Source: Lewinellaceae bacterium (GTDB taxonomy: Bacteria; Bacteroidota; Bacteroidia; Chitinophagales; Saprospiraceae). From it: 64,000 nucleotides of DNA. Numbering within the stretch: the first letter of the stretch is position 1; every line of letters starts with the position of its first letter. This document shows, one piece after another, positions 1-8,521 of the stretch. The position numbers were made by a program, and so were the translations under genes. Below the pieces are notes generated by a model. It was not told the DNA's origin, searched no databases, and worked only from the letters and a program-made list of their open reading frames with translations. The stretch is from contig JACJXX010000001.1 in assembly GCA_020636435.1 (NCBI GenBank), forward strand, positions 1,939,001 to 2,003,000, in the 5' to 3' direction.

Positions 1-185
1 CGGATCACGGCCTCTTTCTTCAGCTCCGGCGCATCAAAAGCCGGGGCAAAGGCATTCAGGTAATGGAAAAACAGGTTATTTTCCGTATTTTTATTGAAAT
101 AGGGCGACTGCAGAAACTCCCCAAACCGGCTCAACTGCCGGGTGGAAAGTTTTCGCAACAGTTCTATCAACTTACTCTCGTGCAT
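1..185 (-). CDS. Hypothetical protein, N-terminal fragment cut by window edge
   Basis: Only the first 61 codons are inside the window. The ATG at 183-185 opens a frame that begins MHESKLIELLRKLS, continues through FGEFLQSPYFNK and reaches the edge without a stop. There is no signal peptide, and the segment looks amphipathic and helical, so a soluble cytoplasmic protein is likely. I do not recognise a named domain. The gene is divergent from the secreted protein that starts at 225, leaving 39 bp between the two starts for both promoters. Confidence 0.6.
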   Translation of the reverse strand, partial: MHESKLIELLRKLSTRQLSRFGEFLQSPYFNKNTENNLFFHYLNAFAPAFDAPELKKEAVI

Positions 186-224
186 AAGTTACTTTTCACC
201 TTTACCCACCTCAATATTACAAAA

Positions 225-1316
225 ATGAAGCATGCCATACTACTTTGCTTCCTCCTATCCTGCTCCGCCTCCCTATTCGCCCAGGTGATGTTCCCCGGCG
301 ACCTCAACAACGACGGCACCGCCAACCACATCGACCTGCTTCCGTTGGGCGTAGCCTACAACCGGGCCGGGCCGCCCCGCGAACCGGCCTTTCTGGAGTG
401 GATGCCGCAACCGAACATCCCCTGGCCGGACGCGCTGCCCGTCAGCGGCGTCAACCTGGGCTTTGTAGACGCCGACGGCAACGGCCTGATCGACACCTTC
501 GACATCGAGGCCATCGCCCTGAATTACGACAGCCTGCAGTCCCTCTCTATTCCGGAGCCCCGCCCCTATATTTTGCCCGATACTTTTTTCGTCGAAACGC
601 CGCCGGAACTCCGCCTGCGTTTCGAACCCCAAACAGCAAGCCCGGGCGACACCGTCCGCCTGATCGTGGAATACATCGTGCCCGACCCCGCCGCCTTCCC
701 GCCAACCGCCCTGCCCCTCGGCATTGCCTTCAGCATCGGCGGGCTGGATACCCTGCCCATCCGGCCTGCCATACAGGTTTTCCCGGACACCCTGCCGGGC
801 GACCTCATGTTCGTAGCCGCTACCGAAACCCAGGCGCAGTTCTGGCGCTCGGTAGCGCCCGGGCGCGTGGAATTTGCGGCGGCAGGCAGAGGAATGGGCG
901 CGCTGGCCAACTCCCGAAAACTCGCCGAAATGTGGATCATCACCGAAGACATGATCATCCTGCGCGAAGTGCCGGTGGCGCCCGACAGCGTCCTGCTCAT
1001 CAATACCCGCGAGCAGGTTATCGCCCTGAATTTTATTGGAGATACGCTGACGGTGGGCGACCGGACGCCGCCTGAGCAATCCGCCTTCGCCGAAGTGTTT
1101 CCCAACCCTTCCCGGGAAATATTGCAGGTGAGAATGGAACAGCCGATTGGCTTCCAGCTTGCGCTTTTCACCCCCGCCGGCCAGATGGTTCGCAAAGAAC
1201 GCTTCGGGCCGGCCCGGGAAGCTGTGCTTGTCACTGCCGCCCTGCCACGGGGTTTGTATTTTCTGGAAATCCGAACAGAGGAGTGGGTGCAGGTGGAAAG
1301 GGTGTTGATAGAATAA
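225..1316 (+). CDS. Secreted dockerin-like protein with T9SS sorting domain
   Basis: A 363-residue exported protein. The ATG at 225 is chosen over an in-frame upstream ATG at 63 because it gives a clean signal peptide (MKHAILLCFLLSCSASLFAQ) and because the upstream stretch overlaps the divergent gene. Just after the signal come two EF-hand-like calcium loops, GDLNNDGTANHIDLLPLG and VDADGNGLIDTFDIEAIA, arranged as in type I dockerins. The middle looks like a beta-rich cohesin-type or Ig-like region. The last ~75 residues form a Por-type T9SS C-terminal domain (FPNPSREILQV, LFTPAGQMV, LPRGLYFLEI), which directs outer-membrane translocation and surface attachment. The role is not known; calcium-stabilised surface binding is an inference. 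Confidence 0.8.
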   Translation: MKHAILLCFLLSCSASLFAQVMFPGDLNNDGTANHIDLLPLGVAYNRAGPPREPAFLEWMPQPNIPWPDALPVSGVNLGFVDADGNGLIDTFDIEAIALNYDSLQSLSIPEPRPYILPDTFFVETPPELRLRFEPQTASPGDTVRLIVEYIVPDPAAFPPTALPLGIAFSIGGLDTLPIRPAIQVFPDTLPGDLMFVAATETQAQFWRSVAPGRVEFAAAGRGMGALANSRKLAEMWIITEDMIILREVPVAPDSVLLINTREQVIALNFIGDTLTVGDRTPPEQSAFAEVFPNPSREILQVRMEQPIGFQLALFTPAGQMVRKERFGPAREAVLVTAALPRGLYFLEIRTEEWVQVERVLIE

Positions 1317-1318
1317 TA

Positions 1319-4300
1319 CTACTTCCCCCCCAGATCGATGGCCCTCTCTTTTCCATCATACTTCGCAACCAGCATCTTTTCAGCCCCTTCCGGTATGGGT
1401 GTTTTCCTCGATGACTGGCTCAGAAACCCATTGCCGTAGCAAAAAACTCTGGAGTCAATGATTTTTTCGCCATTTCCGATAAAAGTTACTTTGAAATCGT
1501 CGCTTTCCGGGACGAAGACCTGTACTTCCTGCCCATACCGGAAGGCCAGCAGCACATCATTGTTTTGAGAAATGATCACAGACCGTCGGTTGCCGACGAA
1601 GAGGCTAACCAGGGCCTTGGCGTTTCCAGGGACATAAAACCCGCTTTCCGCCAGGCTCAAAGCCGTGAAATGGCCCGTGCCGTCTCCTTTCAGAAAAAGG
1701 CCATTCATGGCGTCCATGCGGCCTAAAGTGGGTTGTATGCCATGGTCGTTGCCAACCATTAACAGGTCCGTATGGCCGTCTCCGTCAAAATCTTCGGCCA
1801 GGATGCCATAGGCGGGAGCTGCCTGCGCTTCCAGGGGTAAGGGCCTTATTTCAAATTTCCCGTTGCCCTTATTTTCGATGTAACTGCTTTCGAAAGTGGT
1901 GGCGTTTAAAACGTAGGCATCTTTGCGGTCCTCTTCCGAGAGTAGGCTGTCTATCGGCGCCACTCCGATCTGCTCATGCGTGATGAACATTTTTTTCACC
2001 TTATTCATCTCTTTGGCCAGGTCGCCCCTGCCGTGAAAGCTGTATTTTTGCGGCTTGCCTTCCCGGTCTTTATAATAAACAAAAGGTATGGCGTCCAGGG
2101 AGCCGTTGTCGTCAAAGTCTTTGGCGTAAATCTCAACCGGCTGGCTTTGGCTGGCGCGGATGGAGGAGTTCCTGCCAAAATTCGTCACTACATAATCCAA
2201 ATCGCCGTCGTGGTCAAAATCGGCGGAAGCGATGCTGTTCCACCATCCGGTATGGCCTTCCAGGCCGGTGTCGCCGGTTAGCTTTTTCAGCTGGCCGTTC
2301 TCGTTTTTAAAAATGGTGGCCGGCATCCACTCTCCGGCGACGATCAGGTCGGGCCATCCGTCGGAGTTGTAGTCGCTCCAGAGGGCGTCGCATACCAGGC
2401 CCAGGCCATTCAGGCCCGGAGCAATCTCGCCGTTAGCGATTCCCAGCCTGATTTCGCCCGGCCTGGAATCGTTCCTGAGCAGGTAGGAACTCGCCGGCAA
2501 TGGGTACTCTCCGGGCAGAACCCGCCCCGCCACAAACAGGTCGATATCCCCATCCCGGTCTACATCGGCGGCCCTGACGCAACTGCTGCTGGCTGCCGGC
2601 AGGTTCAGCTGATCTGAAATATTGACGAAACGGTTCTTTTCATTGATCAGCAGGACATCTCCGTACATGGGGTCCGACTCCGGAAATTGATTGCCGCCGC
2701 AGGCAATGTACAAGTCCTGGTCGCCGTCCTGGTCCACGTCAAAAAACACGGCGCCCAGCTCTTCCCGGTTGGGATCCACCGGCAGGTCCATATCGGATAA
2801 TTGAAAACTCCCGGATTTGGTTTGCAGGAACAGCTTTCCTTTCTTTTTATGCGATCCGGTTACGTAATAATCATCCAGGCCGTCGCCGTTGACATCTCCG
2901 GCCGCCAAACCCGGCCCGAATTGGGAAAATTTATGCAAAAGGAGCGGCTCGTAATTGTAGTCTATGTAGTCCAGGTCCTCGATTTTTTCACCGGGTACGA
3001 TCGCAGCCGGGCTAAACAAAGGTTGGGCCGTTGCCTGATCTTTTGCAGCCAGGCTCTCATTTGCATCCTGGTAATCAATGCGCAACAATTGATTGGCCTT
3101 TTGATCCTTGAGCATGGAAACCTTTCCGTCGGGCCAGGTAACCGTCAGGCTGGCCAGGGAATCCTGCCCCAGGCCCAGGAAAATCCTGCTGTCCATCGAC
3201 GACAAATAACCCCGGTAGATGGTGTGTTCGTAAAACCCTTTGAGGTGGGAAGAGGCGTATTCAATCGTGGCGCCGATGGCATCCCGGTTGTTGGGCTTGC
3301 CGGTCAACTCAATGAGGATGTAATTTCCGGAATCAACCGTATTTTTATAGATGAAAGCCTTGTCGTTGATGTTGTTGACTACCAGATCCAGGTCGCCGTC
3401 GTTGTCCAGGTCGCCGTAAGCCGCTCCATTGGAAAAAGAAGGCACGTCCAGGCCCCATTGCTGGGTGACGTTTTCAAATTCCACTCCTCCTTTATTCCGG
3501 TAGGCGTAATTGTCGAGCTTGACTTCCGGGATTTTGGCCAGCATTTTATGCTGTTCGACATAGGCATAATAGTTGGCCTGGTAATCCATGAAATCCCGGT
3601 CGGTAATGTCTTTGGGAAACCCATTGGTGATGACCAGGTCCCGGTATCCGTCCCGGTCAAAATCGGCTGCTACCGGCGCCCAGCTCCAGTCGGTGGCTTC
3701 AATGCCCGCCAGCATGGCCTGGTCGCTGAACACGGGTTCGCCCGTATAGGGGTTCTTCCCCTGATTCACCTGCAGCACGTTGCGGACGTATTGCTGCATG
3801 AAGCCGTAGCGCTCATTGTAGAGAAAGGTGGTGTAGTTGGTCGGCCCCAGCATGGTCTTCTTTCGGTAGTTGCTTTCCGGCAGCATATCGAGGGCCACGA
3901 TGTCCGGCAACCCGTCGTTGTTGATGTCCACCACGTCGTTGCCCATGGCGGAAAAACCGGTGTGTTTTAAGTATTCCGGCGCCCTGTTCGTGAAGGTGCC
4001 ATCCTGGTTGTTGATGTACATCAGGTCGTTGGAAAGGAAATCATTGGTGACGTAAATGTCCTTCCACCCATCCTGGTTCAGGTCGCAAATATTGACCCCC
4101 AGGCTATAGCCGTCGATGGTGATGCCTGCTTCCCGGGAGACATCTGCATATACCGGGTGTTCCTCCCCCTCCGGCCAGTCGTTCCGGTACAACTTATCGA
4201 CCCGGTCGGCTACCAGTAGGTCTTTCTGATGGGTGTAGACGGTAGGGTTTCGCGACTCCTGCATGCTGTTGTTGATGATGAACAGGTCGAGGTCGCCGTC

Positions 4301-4849
4301 GTTGTCATAATCGAAAAAGGCGCTGTTGGTGGAGTAGCTGGTGTCGGCAATGCCGTAGGGGCCGGCCAGCTCTTTGAATTCCAGTTTTCCCGATTGGGGA
4401 AATTGGTTGACAAACAGGAGGTTCCTCCTCTTTGGGCCTTCCTTGTAGGTGTTCGTACAGACATAGATGTCCTTATAGCCATCCTGGTTGATGTCGACCA
4501 CCGCTATTCCAGAGCACCAGAACCCGGCGGCCGTTATGCCGGCCGGCTCGCTGATGTCTTCAAACTGGAAGCCGCCTTTGTTTCGGTAAAGCTTGTTGTC
4601 GGCGATATTTCCCGAAAAGAACAGGTCGCTCAGGCCGTCGTTGTCAAAATCGGCGATGGCGGCCCCACCGCCGTTGTAGATGTATTCGTATGTCAATATG
4701 TTGAAGGAGTCATTGTCGGGGATGGAATTGACGAAGTTCACCCCACTGTGCTCCGGGGCGACCTGTTCAAAGAGGGTTTTATCGCCCTCGGCGCTCTGGC
4801 AGGAGTATAAGGCCAGCAGCAAAAAAACTATTGCTATCCTTGAGTTCAT
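1319..4849 (-). CDS. FG-GAP/VCBS repeat lipoprotein with ASPIC/UnbV domain (1)
   Basis: A 1176-residue surface lipoprotein: the signal MNSRIAIVFLLLALYSC ends in a lipobox cysteine. The body is a series of calcium-binding FG-GAP/VCBS repeats (for example DFDNDGLSDLFFSG, DINQDGYKDIYV, DYDNDGDLDLFI) predicted to fold as beta-propellers. Around residues 520-600 lies an ASPIC/UnbV segment (RDAIGATIEYAS, LGLGQDSLASLTVTWPDGK). It is a paralogue of the next gene on the same strand, 13 bp away, so the two are probably co-transcribed. In Bacteroidota such pairs often lie downstream of SusC/SusD, as here. The substrate is unknown; binding of glycan or protein at the cell surface is an inference. Confidence 0.85.
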   Translation of the reverse strand: MNSRIAIVFLLLALYSCQSAEGDKTLFEQVAPEHSGVNFVNSIPDNDSFNILTYEYIYNGGGAAIADFDNDGLSDLFFSGNIADNKLYRNKGGFQFEDISEPAGITAAGFWCSGIAVVDINQDGYKDIYVCTNTYKEGPKRRNLLFVNQFPQSGKLEFKELAGPYGIADTSYSTNSAFFDYDNDGDLDLFIINNSMQESRNPTVYTHQKDLLVADRVDKLYRNDWPEGEEHPVYADVSREAGITIDGYSLGVNICDLNQDGWKDIYVTNDFLSNDLMYINNQDGTFTNRAPEYLKHTGFSAMGNDVVDINNDGLPDIVALDMLPESNYRKKTMLGPTNYTTFLYNERYGFMQQYVRNVLQVNQGKNPYTGEPVFSDQAMLAGIEATDWSWAPVAADFDRDGYRDLVITNGFPKDITDRDFMDYQANYYAYVEQHKMLAKIPEVKLDNYAYRNKGGVEFENVTQQWGLDVPSFSNGAAYGDLDNDGDLDLVVNNINDKAFIYKNTVDSGNYILIELTGKPNNRDAIGATIEYASSHLKGFYEHTIYRGYLSSMDSRIFLGLGQDSLASLTVTWPDGKVSMLKDQKANQLLRIDYQDANESLAAKDQATAQPLFSPAAIVPGEKIEDLDYIDYNYEPLLLHKFSQFGPGLAAGDVNGDGLDDYYVTGSHKKKGKLFLQTKSGSFQLSDMDLPVDPNREELGAVFFDVDQDGDQDLYIACGGNQFPESDPMYGDVLLINEKNRFVNISDQLNLPAASSSCVRAADVDRDGDIDLFVAGRVLPGEYPLPASSYLLRNDSRPGEIRLGIANGEIAPGLNGLGLVCDALWSDYNSDGWPDLIVAGEWMPATIFKNENGQLKKLTGDTGLEGHTGWWNSIASADFDHDGDLDYVVTNFGRNSSIRASQSQPVEIYAKDFDDNGSLDAIPFVYYKDREGKPQKYSFHGRGDLAKEMNKVKKMFITHEQIGVAPIDSLLSEEDRKDAYVLNATTFESSYIENKGNGKFEIRPLPLEAQAAPAYGILAEDFDGDGHTDLLMVGNDHGIQPTLGRMDAMNGLFLKGDGTGHFTALSLAESGFYVPGNAKALVSLFVGNRRSVIISQNNDVLLAFRYGQEVQVFVPESDDFKVTFIGNGEKIIDSRVFCYGNGFLSQSSRKTPIPEGAEKMLVAKYDGKERAIDLGGK

Positions 4850-4862
4850 CTGATAACCGGTT

Positions 4863-7800
4863 TTACTTCATTTTGAAAGAAAGGACAGGGGCGTTATTGC
4901 GGGCCACCAGGAGCTGGCCGTTTAAAAACACGGCGTCTTTTACCTCGCCGGTTATTTTGATGCCGGACGTTACATCAGAGATGTATTCAAAGCCCCCTTT
5001 CCCATCGCCTTTAAAATATCCGCCGCTGAACCCGTCGTGGCGGCCAACTTCCGGTTTCAGGCCGTAAAAGTTGCCGCCCAGAAAGATGTCCACGATATCG
5101 TCTCCGTCCAGGTCTGCTATTTCAACCCCAAAGACGGGAGACATTTGAGCCTCGTACGTCATGGGTTCCATCACAAACTTTTTGCCCTCCCTCCTGATGA
5201 TGCTGGTATTGAAATTCACTACCTGCTTTTGTTCGGATTGGGCCAGCACTTCCGGGGAAAACATATCCGAAATTTGCTTTTGAGCATACTCGCTGTACTT
5301 GAGGGCATTTTTCTTTAACACGGGCAGCTGTGCGGTCAGGTCCATTTTACTGGCAAAGGGATAGGGTTTTGCATCCGTTCCAAAATACCATTCCAAAATG
5401 CCCTCATATTTTCCGTTGTTATCGTAGTCATTGACGTAAATGTTCAGCGGCTTTTGGGGAGAGGCATGGAATTTCATGTTTTGGCCCCAATTGCCGACCA
5501 CAAAATCGGTATCGCCGTCCTGATCCAGGTCGGCCGCTTCGATGACGTTCCACCACCCCGTGCTATTGGGTATGGTTACATCCCGCTGAAGGAGCCCGCT
5601 GAAATTGACAAACATCGTCACCGGCATCCATTCTCCGACGACGACCAGGTCCGGCCAGCCATCGCTGTTGACGTCGGTCCATACTGCATCAGTAACCATG
5701 CCTATCGGCCCTGTTTCCTCGTTGGTAATGTCTGTCCATACATTTTCTCCATCTTTCCGGAACAGATAACTCCTCGGCGTCAGGCCATAGGCGCCGGGAA
5801 TGCACCTGCCGCCGATGAAGAGGTCCATATCTCCATCGTTGTCAAAGTCGCAGGGTTCTATGCACCCTATTTGCCCGATAGCGGTGGGAACATTTACCAG
5901 GTCTCGAATAAAATTGCCTTCGCCGTCATTAGCGTACATGCGCGAGGCAAAATAATCAAAACCTCGCTGGTATTCGTTCCCGCCTACCCCCAGCATCAGG
6001 TCCAGGTCTCCGTCTTCATCGGCATCGAAAAAAGCGCCGCAAACGTCTTCGCCATCCTTATCCATCTCAAAGTAGGGTTGCTCGCTTTTCACATATTGGT
6101 TATTGCGGGAGAGGTAGAGTTGGGTGGGCTGGCCCGCTGCGCCCAAAAGGACCAGGTCCTCTTGCTTATCGCCGTTCACATCAGCGTGAAGCAATTTGGG
6201 GCCTTCCCTGGAAAGGACATGGGGCATCAACCGCTCATGGTCGAAATCGAGGTATTTGTTTTCTTTATGTTCCGGAACGGGGGCGAATGCCGAAGCGCTG
6301 TTTTCGAAAAAGGCCGGGCCGGCAGTTTTGGGTTTATCGGCAAACTTGCCCGAAGCATTGGCGTAGCTGGCCTCAATGATGCTGTTGGGTTGAAGGCCTT
6401 TCAACACTTCGTACTTCCCGTCGGGCCAGATGACCTGGGCGGAATCTACCCCGGGCCATTGGCCAACGCCGAAGATCACATCCGGATCCACCGAGCTTTG
6501 AAAGCCCCGCGAAAGCATCACCTGGCTAACCTGCACCTGGTTCTGATAAAAAATTTTGATCAGGGCTCCGACGCCAAAGCGGTTGTTTTCGCTGCCCTTC
6601 AGCTTGAACTTCACGAAACCGTTGCTCTTTTGCTCCACGGCGTTGTTCCGGTAGACAAAGGCTTCCATGTTGACGTTGTTGACCACCAGGTCGTAGTCCC
6701 CGTCATTGTCCAGGTCGCCGTAGGCAGAGCCGTTGCTGAAGCTCTCCGGGCCCAGGTGCAGCGCCTCGGCTTCATTTTTGAACCGCAGGCCACCCTGGTT
6801 GATGAAGGCAAAATTTTTCTGCTTGTTGTGCGGCAGAAATTCTACAAAGTCCCGAAAGTCGACCCTGCCCGTTTCTTTTACTACTTTTTTCAGTTGGTCT
6901 TCGTCGGCCAGGAAATTGACAAAATCGAGGTCGGTTATATCGTGGAAGATGCCGTTGCTGACGAAAATGTCCTTCCGGCCGTCGTTGTCCATATCAAAAA
7001 TGAGCGAGCCCCAGCTCCAGTCCGTGGCAGCCACGCCGGCAAAGAAGGCCATCTCCCGGAAAGTGCCGTCTCCCTTGTTGATTTGGAGGCAGTTCTGTAT
7101 GTATTGGAAGAAATAGCTGTTTCTCCATTTCAGGTCCTCCACGTTGTAATCTTCGATCATTAAGGCCGACTTCATCCGGTAGTTGCTGGCGGGCAGCATA
7201 TCGGTGCTGAAGATATCCTGGTAGCCGTCGTTGTTGAGGTCGGCAATATCGGCGCCCATGCTGTTGGCGGAGACGTAACTCATGTTGTCGGGCAGCACTT
7301 CCTTGAAGGTCCCGTCCTGTTGGTTGAGGTAGAGGTAATCCCGTTCCCAGAAATCGTTGGAGACGTAGATATCGGGATACAGGTCGTTGTTGAGGTCGCC
7401 AACCGATACGCCCAGGCCAAAGTCAATGTCTCCGGAATATAAACCGGCTTTTTCTGTGACGTCGATGAATTTGCCGCCTACATTTTCGTACAGGCGATCC
7501 CCGCCGGAAGCGCCGTAGTTGTTCCGCCCGCCGGAGGCGTTGGCGGCAATGCGCTTGGGGTCAGTATAGCTGTTGTTGAGGACGAAGCAGTCCAGGTCGC
7601 CGTCCAGGTCATAATCGAAAAAGGAAGCGTGGGTAGAATAGCCGTCGTCGTTCAGCCCATAAAGCGCGGCGCTTTCTTTAAACGTCAGGCCTCCATTATT
7701 GATAAAAAGCTCATTTTCCCGATTCCCTCCGGACAAGTCGCCGGAATTGCAGACATAAATGTCCAGCCACCCGTCGGCGTTCACATCGGCGAAGGCTACC

Positions 7801-8156
7801 CCGGTGCTCCAGTATCCCGTCCCTTCTATTCCTGCGGACTGGCTGATGTCTTCGAACTGGAAATTTCCTTGGTTCAGGTAGAGCTTATTGGGTTGCATAT
7901 TGGCGGTGAAAAAGATGTCGTTGAGCCCATCGTTGTTGATGTCTCCGATGGCGACGCCCCCGCCGTTGTAATAATTGCGAAAGGTAAGAATGTTGAAATC
8001 TTTCTGATCCTGGACTTCATTGCTGAAGGTGATCCCGGAATGTCCTCCTTTAACCAGCGTGAAGCCGGCTGCATCGCCGGGTTCGGTAACCGATCGTTTA
8101 CAACCAAATAAAGCGTACAGAAGAGTAAATAAAACAAAAACTCGGCTCAGGCTCAC
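4863..8156 (-). CDS. FG-GAP/VCBS repeat lipoprotein with ASPIC/UnbV domain (2)
   Basis: A 1097-residue paralogue of the neighbouring FG-GAP lipoprotein, with the same layout: propeller repeats (DINNDGLNDIFFTA, DYDLDGDLDCFVLN), an UnbV-type block near the middle (FGVGALIKIFY, VIWPDGKYEVLK) and a second set of repeats. I start it at a GTG at 8154-8156, giving a lipoprotein signal VSLSRVFVLFTLLYALFGC. The frame stays open to 8309, but that extension runs into a palindromic repeat and lies upstream of a promoter-like TAGTTTTG box at 8181-8188. The SusD gene on the same strand ends at a terminator hairpin 300 bp upstream, so this pair may have its own promoter. Function beyond surface display is unknown. 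Confidence 0.82.
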   Translation of the reverse strand: MSLSRVFVLFTLLYALFGCKRSVTEPGDAAGFTLVKGGHSGITFSNEVQDQKDFNILTFRNYYNGGGVAIGDINNDGLNDIFFTANMQPNKLYLNQGNFQFEDISQSAGIEGTGYWSTGVAFADVNADGWLDIYVCNSGDLSGGNRENELFINNGGLTFKESAALYGLNDDGYSTHASFFDYDLDGDLDCFVLNNSYTDPKRIAANASGGRNNYGASGGDRLYENVGGKFIDVTEKAGLYSGDIDFGLGVSVGDLNNDLYPDIYVSNDFWERDYLYLNQQDGTFKEVLPDNMSYVSANSMGADIADLNNDGYQDIFSTDMLPASNYRMKSALMIEDYNVEDLKWRNSYFFQYIQNCLQINKGDGTFREMAFFAGVAATDWSWGSLIFDMDNDGRKDIFVSNGIFHDITDLDFVNFLADEDQLKKVVKETGRVDFRDFVEFLPHNKQKNFAFINQGGLRFKNEAEALHLGPESFSNGSAYGDLDNDGDYDLVVNNVNMEAFVYRNNAVEQKSNGFVKFKLKGSENNRFGVGALIKIFYQNQVQVSQVMLSRGFQSSVDPDVIFGVGQWPGVDSAQVIWPDGKYEVLKGLQPNSIIEASYANASGKFADKPKTAGPAFFENSASAFAPVPEHKENKYLDFDHERLMPHVLSREGPKLLHADVNGDKQEDLVLLGAAGQPTQLYLSRNNQYVKSEQPYFEMDKDGEDVCGAFFDADEDGDLDLMLGVGGNEYQRGFDYFASRMYANDGEGNFIRDLVNVPTAIGQIGCIEPCDFDNDGDMDLFIGGRCIPGAYGLTPRSYLFRKDGENVWTDITNEETGPIGMVTDAVWTDVNSDGWPDLVVVGEWMPVTMFVNFSGLLQRDVTIPNSTGWWNVIEAADLDQDGDTDFVVGNWGQNMKFHASPQKPLNIYVNDYDNNGKYEGILEWYFGTDAKPYPFASKMDLTAQLPVLKKNALKYSEYAQKQISDMFSPEVLAQSEQKQVVNFNTSIIRREGKKFVMEPMTYEAQMSPVFGVEIADLDGDDIVDIFLGGNFYGLKPEVGRHDGFSGGYFKGDGKGGFEYISDVTSGIKITGEVKDAVFLNGQLLVARNNAPVLSFKMK

Positions 8157-8180
8157 GGTTGGAGAGAATTTAGTGTTGTG

Positions 8181-8188
8181 CAAAACTA
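8181..8188 (-). promoter_or_regulatory. Candidate -7 box for the FG-GAP lipoprotein pair
   Basis: On the minus strand this reads TAGTTTTG and matches the Bacteroidota -7 consensus TAnnTTTG. It lies 25 bp upstream of the GTG start at 8156. No clear -33 TTTG is seen at the right spacing, so this is a weak call. Confidence 0.35.
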
Positions 8189-8241
8189 TTACTTTTCGCC
8201 AGGGCTTTGAAGGTGCGAAGAGAGATAAAAGTAGTTGGTTA

Positions 8242-8400
8242 GGCACGACGAAAGAATAAACTGTCCATTCTGGCTTGTCCTTTTCGCGCCATGCTGCGTT
8301 GCTCATCACTCAGGTAGCTTTGGCTATCCTCATTCTTCGCGCCTTGCCTGGCACAAAAATTACTGCCCCATAATTGAACACTTTATTCTTTCCTCGTGCC
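8242..8400. repeat. 159-bp palindromic element, family A, copy 1
   Basis: An imperfect palindrome bounded by GGCACGACGAAAGAATAAA and its inverted counterpart GGCACGAGGAAAGAATAAA. The arms pair again closer to the centre around tttttG(t/c)GCCA. A second copy, in inverse orientation, lies at 32781-32939 with the same length and only three mismatches by eye. It contains no gene and no transposase, so a non-autonomous, MITE-like element or a structured RNA element is the best description. Confidence 0.8.
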
Positions 8401-8449
8401 TTATTCAACAATGAAGTTACAAAAATGAAGTTATTTTAACGTAACATGT

Positions 8450-8483
8450 TGAAAAGAGGCGGCACCGTTCCTGATGCCGCCTC
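8450..8483 (-). terminator. Rho-independent terminator after SusD
   Basis: The inverted repeat GAGGCGGCA/TGCCGCCTC (9 bp, 10-nt loop) is followed on the minus strand by CTTTTC. It lies 40 bp past the SusD stop and should end the SusC-SusD transcript before the FG-GAP genes. Confidence 0.6.
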
Positions 8484-8521
8484 TGCCTGTTTTCAGTAAT
8501 TCTAATGAACGGAAAAGGACA

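Noticed and set aside
8157..8309. Upstream extension of the second FG-GAP lipoprotein to an ATG at 8309
   Set aside because: It would place ~50 residues before the lipoprotein signal and is encoded partly by the mobile palindrome at 8242-8400.
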